Assembly: GCF_900172255.1 (NCBI RefSeq)
Contig: NZ_FWFU01000004.1
Coordinates: 492,088-556,087, forward strand
Length of the DNA: 64,000 bases
Direction: 5' to 3'
From: Roseovarius halotolerans
Lineage (GTDB): Bacteria > Pseudomonadota > Alphaproteobacteria > Rhodobacterales > Rhodobacteraceae
Below, piece by piece: positions 1-7,837 of this stretch (position 1 is the first letter of the stretch; each line of letters opens with the position of its first letter). The notes beneath the pieces were generated by a model, which was not told the DNA's origin, ran no database searches, and saw only the letters and a list, made by a program, of their open reading frames with translations. Both the position numbers and the translations under genes were made by a program.

Positions 1-2
1 TC

Positions 3-623
3 GCGGCGCTGATCGTGATGGCGCTCTATGGTGCAGGGCTGGTGTTTCTTGGCGCCAAATGGACCGCCCTTGGGTGGCTGGGCGCGGCGCTGTCGCTGCT
101 GACGGTCTATTGCACCTCGATGATCTACGGGCAGCTCAAGACCGTGCCGCGCTGGAAAACACCGCTGACGCCGGCGCTGATGCTGGCGATCGCGTTGGCG
201 GGCGGCGCGCTTTTGGCCGGGCAAGCCCTGGCGGCATTGATCCTGCTACCGGTGGCGGCGGTGCTTCAGGTGCTGTGGTGGGTGCGCGGCGACATGGCCC
301 TGAGCCGGAGCGGCACCGACATGGCCAGCGCCACGCAGCTTGGCGATATCGGCGCGGTGCGCGCCTTCGAGCCGCCGCATACCGGGACCAACTACCTCTT
401 GCGCGAATTCGTTCACGTGGTCGGGCGCAGGCATTCGATCAAGCTGCGGATCATCGCGCTGATCCTGGGATACGCGCTGCCGGTGGTGCTTCTGCTGGCG
501 CCGTTCACGCATCTGATGGCGTTTCTGGCGGTGGTGTCGCACCTGGCCGGAATCGCCGCCTCGCGCTGGCTGTTCTTTGCAGAAGCCGAGCATGTGGTCG
601 GCCTCTACTACGGCAAGCGCTGA
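3..623 (+). CDS. DMSO reductase anchor subunit (DmsC-like), 5' partial
   Basis: The reading frame is already open at the left edge, so the N-terminus lies outside the window. About 205 residues are visible against roughly 280-310 in the family. The visible part is a string of hydrophobic segments (about six membrane helices) broken by a polar loop near residues 100-140 of the visible part. The C-terminus ends in EAEHVVGLYYGKR. DmsC-type proteins anchor a molybdopterin oxidoreductase and its Fe-S subunit to the inner membrane and pass quinol electrons to them. The partner subunits should therefore lie just upstream, outside the window. The gene runs head-on into the DUF1523 gene 28 bp away. 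The family call is by overall resemblance; the exact substrate (DMSO, TMAO or another acceptor) cannot be told. Confidence 0.75.
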   Translation, partial: AALIVMALYGAGLVFLGAKWTALGWLGAALSLLTVYCTSMIYGQLKTVPRWKTPLTPALMLAIALAGGALLAGQALAALILLPVAAVLQVLWWVRGDMALSRSGTDMASATQLGDIGAVRAFEPPHTGTNYLLREFVHVVGRRHSIKLRIIALILGYALPVVLLLAPFTHLMAFLAVVSHLAGIAASRWLFFAEAEHVVGLYYGKR

Positions 624-651
624 ACGGGCGGCGCGGGACGCCGCCGGGCAA

Positions 652-1233
652 CTATTCGTCTTGCCCGGTCCATTGTGCGATCTTGGGATCGAGCCGGTTG
701 GCGCGAAAGCGTTTCCAGCGCACCCGAATACCCCAGGCGAAAGCGGCAAGCAGGGTCAACAGGATGATGTTGAACCACGGGATGATCCGCTGATCCGGCC
801 CCGTGGCCGCCTCGACCGCGACCGCATTGGGATAGATCGACAAGAACTCGTTGCGCCATCCGTAATGCGTGACGACAACCCATTGCGGACTGGCGGCGTT
901 CTTCTTTGAAATGAGATCCGAAGCCTCGGCCTGAAGGTTCGAGGTATCGAACTTGAAGTAGGGCGGCCAACCCCAGCCGGTATCCTCGTTGCGATAGATC
1001 ATCGGCTTGTCATTGGTGCGGAAGGTCTGAATGAAGAACACGTCGCGATTGGTGCTGGTCATGTCCTCGCCGGTGTCGGCCCCGGACCAGAACAACGAGT
1101 TGTCCCCCGGATCGACGCGCTTTTCGTAGGTGTCGGTGATCCGGCCGATATCGTGCTGCGGCAGCGTGTAGTGCAGGAACGCCACCACCAAGAGCCAGAA
1201 CAGCCCCCAGAATCCCCATTTGACATAGACCAT
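652..1233 (-). CDS. DUF1523 family membrane protein
   Basis: 193 residues. A hydrophobic N-terminal helix (about 4-22) is followed by a polar, Trp/Tyr-rich periplasmic-looking domain (about 25-140). A second helix (about 144-165) precedes a basic tail (VRWKRFRANR), so the protein is anchored at both ends with the middle outside the cytoplasm. The domain matches DUF1523, a family of unknown function found largely in Rhodobacteraceae. It starts 10 bp downstream of the small membrane protein gene on the same strand, so the two probably form one transcript. No catalytic residues can be proposed. Confidence 0.75.
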   Translation of the reverse strand: MVYVKWGFWGLFWLLVVAFLHYTLPQHDIGRITDTYEKRVDPGDNSLFWSGADTGEDMTSTNRDVFFIQTFRTNDKPMIYRNEDTGWGWPPYFKFDTSNLQAEASDLISKKNAASPQWVVVTHYGWRNEFLSIYPNAVAVEAATGPDQRIIPWFNIILLTLLAAFAWGIRVRWKRFRANRLDPKIAQWTGQDE

Positions 1234-1243
1234 TCCGGCCCCC

Positions 1244-1510
1244 TCACATGAAATTCGTCACATAGATGATCACCGCGATCACGGTGACCGGGATGACATA
1301 GACCAGCAGGATCAGCCTGCGCCTGAGCGAATGCTCGTAGTCGGTCATCCCTGTCTCGATATAGGTATCCTTGTCGCCGGGCCTACCCGTTTCCTCCCAT
1401 TCGCGCTCGAGTTTTCCGCGCCGGACCGCGCGGGACCAGAGCGAGATCGCCACGTAGATGACCGTCAGGGCAATGAAGCCGAACACCACGAGTCGCACAA
1501 ATGCCAGCAT
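1244..1510 (-). CDS. small conserved membrane protein, function unknown
   Basis: 88 residues. One helix lies near the N-terminus (about 5-25). A charged cytoplasmic-looking stretch follows, with RRGKLEREWEETG and DKDTYIETGMTDYEHSLRRR, and a second helix fills the C-terminus (about 68-86). I do not recognise a named domain. It lies 10 bp upstream of the DUF1523 gene on the same strand and is the likely first gene of that pair. Charged residues between two helices suggest a hairpin topology with both termini on the same side, which is inference. Confidence 0.6.
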   Translation of the reverse strand: MLAFVRLVVFGFIALTVIYVAISLWSRAVRRGKLEREWEETGRPGDKDTYIETGMTDYEHSLRRRLILLVYVIPVTVIAVIIYVTNFM

Positions 1511-1592
1511 TCAGGCCCCGCCCATGTCTGTAACCATTTGCACCTGAATAAGGATTGATCCGCCCCGGCGCAATGACAGCATGCCGGGTGAC

Positions 1593-1613
1593 GGGCGGCC
1601 ACACGGGCCGCCC
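1593..1613 (-). terminator. GC hairpin downstream of creatinase
   Basis: An 8-bp perfect stem (GGGCGGCC with GGCCGCCC) closes a 5-nt loop 10 bp past the creatinase stop codon. No T-run follows on the creatinase strand, so it could be a weak or factor-dependent terminator, or an mRNA 3'-end stabiliser. Confidence 0.35.
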
Positions 1614-1622
1614 GGAGGGGCT

Positions 1623-2831
1623 TCAACCGATCACATTGAAGTCCGGTCCGTAGGGATAGCCGGTGATGTTCTCGTTGCCGTCGGGCGTGATCACCAGGAT
1701 ATCATGCTCGCGGTAGCCCCCTGCACCGGGCTGTCCCTTGGGCAGGGTCAGCATCGGTTCCATGCTGATCACCATGCCGGGCTGAAGGATCGTGTCGATA
1801 TCCTCGCGCAGTTCCAGACCGGCCTCGCGCCCGTAATAGTGGCTCAGCACCCCGAAGGAATGGCCATAACCGAAGGTCCGGTATTGCAGGAGGTCGCGTT
1901 CCTCGAAGAAGGCGTTGATCGCGTGGGTCACCTCGGCGCAGCTGATCCCCGGTTTGAGTAGCGATATACCGTATTCATGCGCCGCGACATTGGCCTCCCA
2001 GATCCTGAGGCTGGCATCGTCCACCTCGCCCAGGAACATGGTGCGCTCGAGCGCGGTGTAATAGCCCGAGACCATCGGAAAGGTGTTGAGGCTCAGGATA
2101 TCGCCGCGTTCGAGGCGGCGCGCGGTCACCGGGTTGTGTGCGCCATCGGTATTGATCCCCGACTGAAACCAGACCCAGGTGTCGCGGTATTCGGCGTCGG
2201 GGAAGCTTCGGGCGATCTCCTGTTCCATCGCGTCGCGACCGGCCATTGCCACGTCGATCTCGCGCACGCCTTCCGCCACCGCCTCGCGGATCGCATAGCC
2301 GCCAAGATCGGCCACCCGCGCGCCTTCGCGGATCAACGCGATCTCGGCGGGGGACTTCCACAGGCGCTGGCGCATGGTCGCAGCGGCGACATCGACCATC
2401 GTAAGCGGCTTCAGCACATCCTCGAGCGCATCGCGCTGTTGCAGGGTCAGGTGATCGCCCTCGTAACCCACGACACGGTTTTCCCCGGCCACCGACAGGA
2501 CCGCACGCCAGAAATTGCCGCGCTGCCAGTCCGTGTAGGTGATCGCGTCACCATATGAGCGCCGCCAGGGCTGCCCTGCGTCGATCCCCGCGCTGATCGT
2601 CACGCAGTCGGTGTCGGTCACCACAAGGCCGTAGGGGCGCCCGAACGCGCAATAAAGGAACCCGCTGTAGTAGGCGATATTGTGCATCGAGGTGAAGACG
2701 ACCGCCTGCGCGCCGGCATCGTCCATGATCTGGCGCAACCCTTTGAGGCGGGCTTCATATTCGATTTCGGCAAAGGGCAGCTTGGCCTTTTCGCCATTGT
2801 GGAAACGATACATTTCAGGACGTGCAGTCAT
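1623..2831 (-). CDS. creatinase (creatine amidinohydrolase)
   Basis: 402 residues with the pita-bread fold of the M24 superfamily. It hydrolyses creatine to sarcosine and urea in the cytoplasm. The catalytic histidine is His232, in the GAHNPVT motif, the same number as in Pseudomonas putida creatinase, and the length also matches (about 403). The N-terminal domain (about 1-160) carries FTSMHNIAYYSGF, and the C-terminal domain has GYGHSFG and SMEPML. The start at 2831 is fixed by a strong AAGGAGGG Shine-Dalgarno; the frame stays open upstream to about 3575 but that stretch is only antisense to the peptidase gene. It is divergent from the P1 peptidase gene. A proline-dipeptidase assignment is less likely because the M24 metal ligands are not evident. 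No sarcosine oxidase is in the window. Confidence 0.88.
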   Translation of the reverse strand: MTARPEMYRFHNGEKAKLPFAEIEYEARLKGLRQIMDDAGAQAVVFTSMHNIAYYSGFLYCAFGRPYGLVVTDTDCVTISAGIDAGQPWRRSYGDAITYTDWQRGNFWRAVLSVAGENRVVGYEGDHLTLQQRDALEDVLKPLTMVDVAAATMRQRLWKSPAEIALIREGARVADLGGYAIREAVAEGVREIDVAMAGRDAMEQEIARSFPDAEYRDTWVWFQSGINTDGAHNPVTARRLERGDILSLNTFPMVSGYYTALERTMFLGEVDDASLRIWEANVAAHEYGISLLKPGISCAEVTHAINAFFEERDLLQYRTFGYGHSFGVLSHYYGREAGLELREDIDTILQPGMVISMEPMLTLPKGQPGAGGYREHDILVITPDGNENITGYPYGPDFNVIG

Positions 2832-2987
2832 GACGACCCTCCTTCGACAAGAAAGGTCCCGGCGTTCAGGACGGTTGGATTGCCGGCCCCGTGGAGCGAC
2901 GCCATCGCCCCGGCCCGAACCCTTCCTTGCTGATCCTGACGGTTCTGGCAAGATGGTTTGCGACACCTTCAGAGGATTTTGACCACA

Positions 2988-3983
2988 ATGCGCGCCTTGC
3001 CCGGACCCAGAAACCTGATTACCGACGTGCCGGGCCTGATGGTGGGCAATGCCCATGATGCGGCGGTCAGAACCGGCGCCACCGTCCTGTTGGGCGATGC
3101 GCCCTTCGTCGCCGGGGTGCATGTGATGGGCGGCGCGCCGGGAAGCCGGGAAACTGACCTGCTGGCCGCCGACAAGACCGTGAGCGAGGTCGACGCGCTG
3201 GTGCTGTCGGGGGGCTCGGCCTTTGGTCTTGATGCGCCTTCGGGCGTGGCGGATGCGCTGCGTGCTGCGGGGCGCGGCTTTGCCGTGGGCGACCAGAGGG
3301 TGCCCATCGTGCCCGGCGCGATCATCTTCGACCTGCTGAATGGCGGTGACAAGGACTGGCCCGAAAACCCCTACAAACGCCTTGGCGCAGAGGCGCTGGC
3401 GGCGGTCGGGGCGGACTTCGCTCTTGGCTCTGCGGGGGCGGGGATCGGGGCGACCACGGCCAATCTGAAAGGCGGGCTTGGCTCGGCGTCGATGGTGCTG
3501 GAGTCCGGGGTCACGGTAGGCGCACTGGTGGTGGTCAATGCGCTTGGCGCGGCCACGGTGGCGGATGGACCGCATTTCTGGGCCGCTCCGTTCGAGATCG
3601 GCGACGAGTTCGGCGGCCTCGGGCCTGCGCCTGCCTATCCATATCCCGACCTGCCGAAAACCAAGCTGTCACAGCACGCCAATACCACCATCGGCATCGT
3701 TGCGACCGATGCGGCGCTGACGAAACCGCAATGCACGAGGCTGGCCACCGCCGCGCATGACGGTCTGGCGCGCGCCCTTGTGCCTGCGCATACGCCGATG
3801 GATGGCGATCTGATCTTTGCAGCCGCGACCGGCGCGCGATCGCTGAAGAACGAGGTTGCAGACAGCCTGGCGATCGGCCATGCGGCGGCGACCTGCATGG
3901 CGCGCGCGATTGCCCGCGCCGTCTATCTGGCGGCGCCCGCGCCGGGCGATACCCTGCCCGCCTGGTCCTCGCTCAGCCGATAA
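2988..3983 (+). CDS. P1-family (DmpA/NylC-type) aminopeptidase
   Basis: 331 residues. This is an N-terminal-nucleophile hydrolase of the P1/S58 family, which contains D-aminopeptidase/esterase DmpA and nylon oligomer hydrolase NylC. Members self-cleave into two chains. The likely site is Asn-Thr in HANTTIG (about residue 237), leaving Thr as the nucleophile, as in NylC. Other family motifs are LSGGSAFGLDA, GSAGAGIGATTANLKGG and GDLIFAAATG. The start at 2988 follows an AGAGG about 11 nt upstream; an in-frame TTG at 2958 is less likely. The last 11 bp overlap the convergent hydrolase gene. Its neighbours suggest use of amide-bonded nitrogen compounds, which is inference; the substrate is unknown. 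Confidence 0.8.
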   Translation: MRALPGPRNLITDVPGLMVGNAHDAAVRTGATVLLGDAPFVAGVHVMGGAPGSRETDLLAADKTVSEVDALVLSGGSAFGLDAPSGVADALRAAGRGFAVGDQRVPIVPGAIIFDLLNGGDKDWPENPYKRLGAEALAAVGADFALGSAGAGIGATTANLKGGLGSASMVLESGVTVGALVVVNALGAATVADGPHFWAAPFEIGDEFGGLGPAPAYPYPDLPKTKLSQHANTTIGIVATDAALTKPQCTRLATAAHDGLARALVPAHTPMDGDLIFAAATGARSLKNEVADSLAIGHAAATCMARAIARAVYLAAPAPGDTLPAWSSLSR

Positions 3984-4761
3984 GCGCTTGCACCATCTTG
4001 CTGTCGGGCTCGGCCAGGGCGTCGATCACATCGAAATGATGGCGGCCCTCGGCCTCGACCACGGGGCATTCCCATGCCTCGCCCAGCCAACGCGCCTGAT
4101 CCAGAAACGCTGGACGTTCCGACGCCCCGACCCAGACGGTCACCGGGATATCCATCGGCTGCATCAACACCGGGCTTTCGGCGCGGGCCGCCGCCATATC
4201 AAGCCCGAGCTGCGCATTCATCGAGGTCTTGAGAAGCGGACGCAGGTCGGCGACGGGCGAGATCGGCACGACGCTATGGATGCGCTGCGCCACGTCATCT
4301 TGCAGCACGCCTGCCACCGCCATGCGCGCCACCAGATGACCACCGGCGGAATGGCCCGCCAGAGCGATCGGGCCATAGATTTCAGCCGCTGCCGTGGTTA
4401 CCGCGCGGGCGATCTGGCGGGTAATTTTGCCAATCGTGACATCCGGGCAAAGATCATATGAGGGCATCGCCACGGCCCAGCCCCGCGCCAGCGCACCAGC
4501 GGCCAGATGCGACCAATAGGAACGGTCGAACCTGAGCCAGTAACCGCCATGCACGAAGACACAGAGACCGGTCGGTTCCCCCCTTGGGAGGAAGAGGTCA
4601 AGCGCCTCGCGCGCGCCCGGCCCGTAGGCATGGTCCAGCCGGGCATGGCCGGTCTCGCTCATGGCCTCGCGAAAGGCCGCAGCCTTTGCCGCCCAACGGG
4701 CCGGATAGGCATCGGCACCCGCGATATGGGCCGCATTTGCATAGGCGTCGTCCAGTTCCAT
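3973..4761 (-). CDS. alpha/beta hydrolase, kynurenine formamidase-like
   Basis: 262 residues with an alpha/beta-hydrolase fold. The oxyanion-hole motif is HGGYW (about 70-74), the signature of bacterial kynurenine-formamidase-like and BD-FAE hydrolases. The nucleophile elbow is GHSAGGH (Ser about 137), and the candidate acid and histidine lie at the C-terminus (GASERPAF, EGRHHFDVID). Kynurenine formamidases cleave N-formylkynurenine, but no other tryptophan-degradation gene is nearby, so another amide or ester substrate is possible. Its start lies 83 bp from gabD, divergently transcribed, with a perfect dyad between them. Its 3' end overlaps the P1 peptidase gene by 11 bp. Confidence 0.75.
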   Translation of the reverse strand: MELDDAYANAAHIAGADAYPARWAAKAAAFREAMSETGHARLDHAYGPGAREALDLFLPRGEPTGLCVFVHGGYWLRFDRSYWSHLAAGALARGWAVAMPSYDLCPDVTIGKITRQIARAVTTAAAEIYGPIALAGHSAGGHLVARMAVAGVLQDDVAQRIHSVVPISPVADLRPLLKTSMNAQLGLDMAAARAESPVLMQPMDIPVTVWVGASERPAFLDQARWLGEAWECPVVEAEGRHHFDVIDALAEPDSKMVQALIG

Positions 4762-4776
4762 CGCAATATCCCGCTG

Positions 4777-4797
4777 GTTAGGCTGGACAAGCCTAAC
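4777..4797. promoter_or_regulatory. perfect 8-bp dyad, probable operator
   Basis: GTTAGGCT and AGCCTAAC flank a 5-nt centre (GGACA), a perfect inverted repeat in the 83-bp gap between the divergent hydrolase and gabD genes. It abuts a second, imperfect dyad (GCAAGATGGTTTGC, 4798-4811) that also occurs upstream of the P1 peptidase gene (2948-2961). The arrangement is what a repressor or activator shared by divergent genes would use. The regulator is not in the window. Confidence 0.5.
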
Positions 4798-4844
4798 GCA
4801 AGATGGTTTGCCTTTGCGAGACCAATCCGAAAAGGGGAAACGCC

Positions 4845-6317
4845 ATGACCAAGACCGACCTGAAATCGCTACTCAAGGACCCAAGCCTGCTGGCCGAACA
4901 GGCCTATCTGGCAGGGGAATGGGCGGATGGCGACCACGGCACGTTCGAGGTCACCAACCCCGCACGCGGCGACGTGATCGCCAATGTGGCCGACCTGAGC
5001 CGCGCGCAGGTGGCCAAGGCCATCGCCGAGGCCGAAGCCGCGCAGAAGGAATGGGCGCGCTGGACCGGCAAGGAACGCGCGGCCGTGCTGCGCAAATGGT
5101 TCGACCTGATGATGGAAAACCAGCACGATCTGGGCATCATCCTGACCGCCGAACAAGGGAAGCCGCTAGCCGAGGCCAAGGGCGAGATCGCCTATGGCGC
5201 CAGCTTTGTCGAGTTCTTCGCCGAAGAGGCCAAGCGCATCTATGGCGAGACCATTCCCGGCCACCAGCGCGACAAGCGCATCACCGTCATCAAGCAGCCC
5301 ATCGGGGTTGCGGCCTCGATCACGCCCTGGAACTTTCCCAACGCGATGATCACCCGCAAGGCGGCACCCGCGCTGGCCGCAGGCTGCGCCTTTGTCGGAC
5401 GCCCGGCAGCCGAAACGCCCTTGTCCGCAACGGTTCTGGGAGTTCTGGCCGAACGCGCGGGCATTCCCAAGGGCGTGTTCAGCATCGTCACCTCGTCGCG
5501 CTCGTCCGAGATCGGCAAGGAGTTCTGCGAGAACCCGACCGTGCGCAAGCTGACCTTCACCGGCTCGACCGAGGTGGGGCGTATCCTGCTGCGCCAGGCC
5601 GCCGACAGCGTGATGAAATGCTCGATGGAACTGGGCGGCAACGCACCGTTCATCGTGTTCGACGACGCCGATCTGGATGCCGCCGTCGAGGGCGCGATCA
5701 TGTGCAAGTTCCGCAATAACGGCCAGACCTGCGTCTGCGCCAACCGGATTTATGTCCAGGCCGGTGTCTACGATGCTTTCGCCGAGAAACTGAAGGACGC
5801 CGTCAGCAAGCTGAAGATGGGCGACGGACTCGATGAAGGCGTGGCGCTTGGGCCGCTGATCAACTCGGATGCCATTGAAAAGGTTCAGGAACACGTGGCC
5901 GACGCGAAATCCAAGGGCGCCAGCGTGATCCTTGGCGGCGGCGATCCGGTGCAGGGCGAGGGCTATTTCCTGCCCCCGACCATCGTGACCGGTGCGACGC
6001 AGGACATGCAGTTCGCCACCGACGAGACCTTCGGCCCGCTGGCGCCGCTGTTCAAGTTCGAGGACGAGGACGACGTGATCGCGATGGCCAATGACACGAT
6101 CTTCGGTCTGGCCAGCTATTTCTATGCCAAGGACCTGAGCCGGGTCTACAAGGTGGCCGAAGCGCTGGAATACGGGATCGTCGGGGTCAACACCGGCATC
6201 ATCTCGACCGAGGTCGCGCCGTTCGGCGGGGTCAAGCAATCGGGGCTTGGTCGCGAGGGCAGCCATCACGGGATCGATGAATTCCTGGAGATGAAATACA
6301 TCTGCATGAGCGTCTGA
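4845..6317 (+). CDS. gabD: NAD(P)-dependent aldehyde dehydrogenase, succinate-semialdehyde dehydrogenase-like
   Basis: 490 residues, full length for the ALDH superfamily. It would oxidise succinate semialdehyde (or a close homologue such as glutarate semialdehyde) to the acid in the cytoplasm. The catalytic cysteine is Cys296 in NNGQTCVCANR and the general base is Glu262 in MELGGNAPF. PWNFP (about 161) and GFG-type C-terminal motifs (EVAPFGGVKQSGLGREG) are also seen. In place of the common KPA at the cofactor-ribose site the sequence reads GRPA (Arg186). The start at 4845 follows AAAGGGGAAA; an in-frame GTG/ATG 14 codons upstream has no ribosome site. A tandem repeat and a strong terminator follow. 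Subfamily assignment rests on overall similarity. Confidence 0.85.
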   Translation: MTKTDLKSLLKDPSLLAEQAYLAGEWADGDHGTFEVTNPARGDVIANVADLSRAQVAKAIAEAEAAQKEWARWTGKERAAVLRKWFDLMMENQHDLGIILTAEQGKPLAEAKGEIAYGASFVEFFAEEAKRIYGETIPGHQRDKRITVIKQPIGVAASITPWNFPNAMITRKAAPALAAGCAFVGRPAAETPLSATVLGVLAERAGIPKGVFSIVTSSRSSEIGKEFCENPTVRKLTFTGSTEVGRILLRQAADSVMKCSMELGGNAPFIVFDDADLDAAVEGAIMCKFRNNGQTCVCANRIYVQAGVYDAFAEKLKDAVSKLKMGDGLDEGVALGPLINSDAIEKVQEHVADAKSKGASVILGGGDPVQGEGYFLPPTIVTGATQDMQFATDETFGPLAPLFKFEDEDDVIAMANDTIFGLASYFYAKDLSRVYKVAEALEYGIVGVNTGIISTEVAPFGGVKQSGLGREGSHHGIDEFLEMKYICMSV

Positions 6318-6362
6318 GCCCGAATCGGGGTCAAGCCTCTGGTTAACAAGGCAAAACCCGCT

Positions 6363-6406
6363 TCGGTATCGCACCGGTAAAACGTCGGTATCACATCGGT
6401 ATCAAG
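6363..6406 (+). repeat. four-unit 11-bp tandem array
   Basis: Four consecutive 11-bp units: TCGGTATCGCA, CCGGTAAAACG, TCGGTATCACA and TCGGTATCAAG. The 8-mer TCGGTATC is perfect in units 1, 3 and 4 and degenerate in unit 2. The array lies in the gabD 3' region, just before its terminator. The 11-bp period puts every copy on nearly the same face of the helix. Confidence 0.8.
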
Positions 6407-6411
6407 CACAG

Positions 6412-6444
6412 CCGCGCGCCCCCTAACAGGGCGCGCGGTTTTTT
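6412..6444 (+). terminator. intrinsic terminator of gabD
   Basis: A 10-bp perfect GC stem (CCGCGCGCCC with GGGCGCGCGG) with a 7-nt loop, followed directly by six T residues. It is the clearest rho-independent terminator in the window and isolates gabD from the next gene. Confidence 0.92.
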
Positions 6445-6531
6445 GCGCGTGACGCCGTGTTGCCCTCGCCCGCAATGGCCCGATCAGGATAGACTGGCAC
6501 CGTGCCCGAAGACCCGAAGGAGCCGACCATC

Positions 6532-7785
6532 ATGACCCGTCTTATCGCCACCCTCCCCGCCCTTGCCCTGACCATGGCCCTGACCCTTGCAGGCCAGCCG
6601 GGCAACGCGCAGGAGGAGCCCCGCACGATCAGCGGATCGCTGAGCTACATGCAAAAGATCGCCCTGCCCGACGACGCCTCGGTCACGGTGGCGGCGACGG
6701 GCGCCTTCGGCACGATCCTTGGCGAGGTCCAGTTCGGCACCGAGGGACGGCAGGTGCCGATCCCCTTCAGCTTGGATGTCCCGGCGAAGCTGTCGGGCCG
6801 GGTCGGCGCGGTGATCCGCATCGCCGGGCAGCCGCGATGGCTGGTCGAGGACGTGCCGTTCAAGGCGGGCGATGAGGCAGTTGACCTCGGCGCACTGAGG
6901 CTGAGTCAGGTCACGCCGCTGGCTTTTGCCACGCGATACGATTGCGGCGGTAGCGAAGTTGAATTCGGCGTGCTGGGTGAGCGCGCGATACTGCGTGTCG
7001 ACGGACGCGACATCGAGATGGAGCAGGTCAGGGCAGCATCCGGCGCGCGCTTTGAGGCGGTCGGGAACAGCAGCACCGAGTTCTGGTCGAAGGGCGACGC
7101 CGGCATGCTGACCGTGGAGGGACAGGAGATGCCCGATTGCACCCGGATCGACGAAAGCGCCCAGCCCTATCGCGCAGGCGGCAACGAGCCGGGCTGGCAG
7201 GTCAGCATCGGGGAAAATGAGGTGGAACTGATCGCCGATTATGGCGAACTGAAGCGAAGCGCCCTGCGGCCCGAACCCGAGGTCACGCCGGGGGCGTATC
7301 TGTTCGACATGCAGGGGATTGGCGCGCGCCTGACGCTGGAGGACAGGCTGTGCCGCGACGACGCCACCGGAATGCCGCATCCGCATCACGCCGCACTGGC
7401 GCTGGACGAGCGTGTACTGCGCGGATGCGGCGGCGACCCCGCCAGCCTTCTGACCGGCGGCGAATGGCAGATCGAGGACATGGGCGGTGCGGGAATCGTC
7501 GACAGATCCGCCCCCGCCATCAGCTTTGACGCGGGCGGGCGCGTGGCGGGGACCAGCGGCTGCAACCGGTTTATCGGAGGCTATGAACTGACGGGTGAGG
7601 GGCTGTCATTCAGCCAGATGGGTGCGACGCTGATGGCCTGCCCCGATGCGTTGATGAAACAGGAGCGCCGCCTGCTGGACGCGCTGGAACAGGTCCGGCG
7701 TTTTGATTTCGACGAGACCGGCGCGCTGTTGCTGATCGGCGGCCCCGAGGATGCCACGCTGCTGAAAGCGCGGCGGATGATGTAA
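6532..7785 (+). CDS. secreted four-domain protein: YbaY, MliC, COG3650 and META/HslJ domains
   Basis: 417 residues with a signal peptide (about 1-26, cleavage near GNA-QEE), so it acts in the periplasm or envelope. Domains in order: a YbaY-type beta domain (about 30-125); an MliC lysozyme-inhibitor-like domain (about 136-203) with the paired cysteines of YDCGG and PDC; a COG3650-type domain (about 213-300) starting YRAGGNEPGW and ending in a Cys-containing HAALALDERVLRGCGG; and a META/HslJ domain (about 306-415) with GTSGCNRFIGGY and MACPDALM. These domains usually occur separately or in pairs. The start at 6532 is set by AAGGAG 9 nt upstream; an in-frame GTG at 6502 is unsupported. A role in protection against lysozyme or in adhesion and heat resistance is inferred from the domains only. 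Confidence 0.8.
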   Translation: MTRLIATLPALALTMALTLAGQPGNAQEEPRTISGSLSYMQKIALPDDASVTVAATGAFGTILGEVQFGTEGRQVPIPFSLDVPAKLSGRVGAVIRIAGQPRWLVEDVPFKAGDEAVDLGALRLSQVTPLAFATRYDCGGSEVEFGVLGERAILRVDGRDIEMEQVRAASGARFEAVGNSSTEFWSKGDAGMLTVEGQEMPDCTRIDESAQPYRAGGNEPGWQVSIGENEVELIADYGELKRSALRPEPEVTPGAYLFDMQGIGARLTLEDRLCRDDATGMPHPHHAALALDERVLRGCGGDPASLLTGGEWQIEDMGGAGIVDRSAPAISFDAGGRVAGTSGCNRFIGGYELTGEGLSFSQMGATLMACPDALMKQERRLLDALEQVRRFDFDETGALLLIGGPEDATLLKARRMM

Positions 7786-7792
7786 GCGATGT

Positions 7793-7822
7793 GGGCGGCC
7801 CGCGATGGCGGGCCCGCCCTTT
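7793..7822. terminator. bidirectional hairpin between convergent genes
   Basis: GGGCGG-CCCGC pairs with GCGGGCCCGCCC with a single bulge and a 4-nt loop, followed by TTT. It lies between the convergent META-domain and small heat-shock genes and could stop transcription from both sides. Confidence 0.5.
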
Positions 7823-7837
7823 AGGTCCGGGGCGTGA

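Noticed and set aside
1623..2831. Xaa-Pro dipeptidase/aminopeptidase instead of creatinase
   Set aside because: Same superfamily fold, but His232 and its surroundings match creatinase, the metal-ligand set is not apparent, and the length fits creatinase.
2832..3575. Long N-terminal extension of the creatinase frame (about 250 residues)
   Set aside because: It is antisense to the P1 peptidase gene, a strong AAGGAGGG precedes the ATG at 2831, and the resulting 402 residues match the family length.
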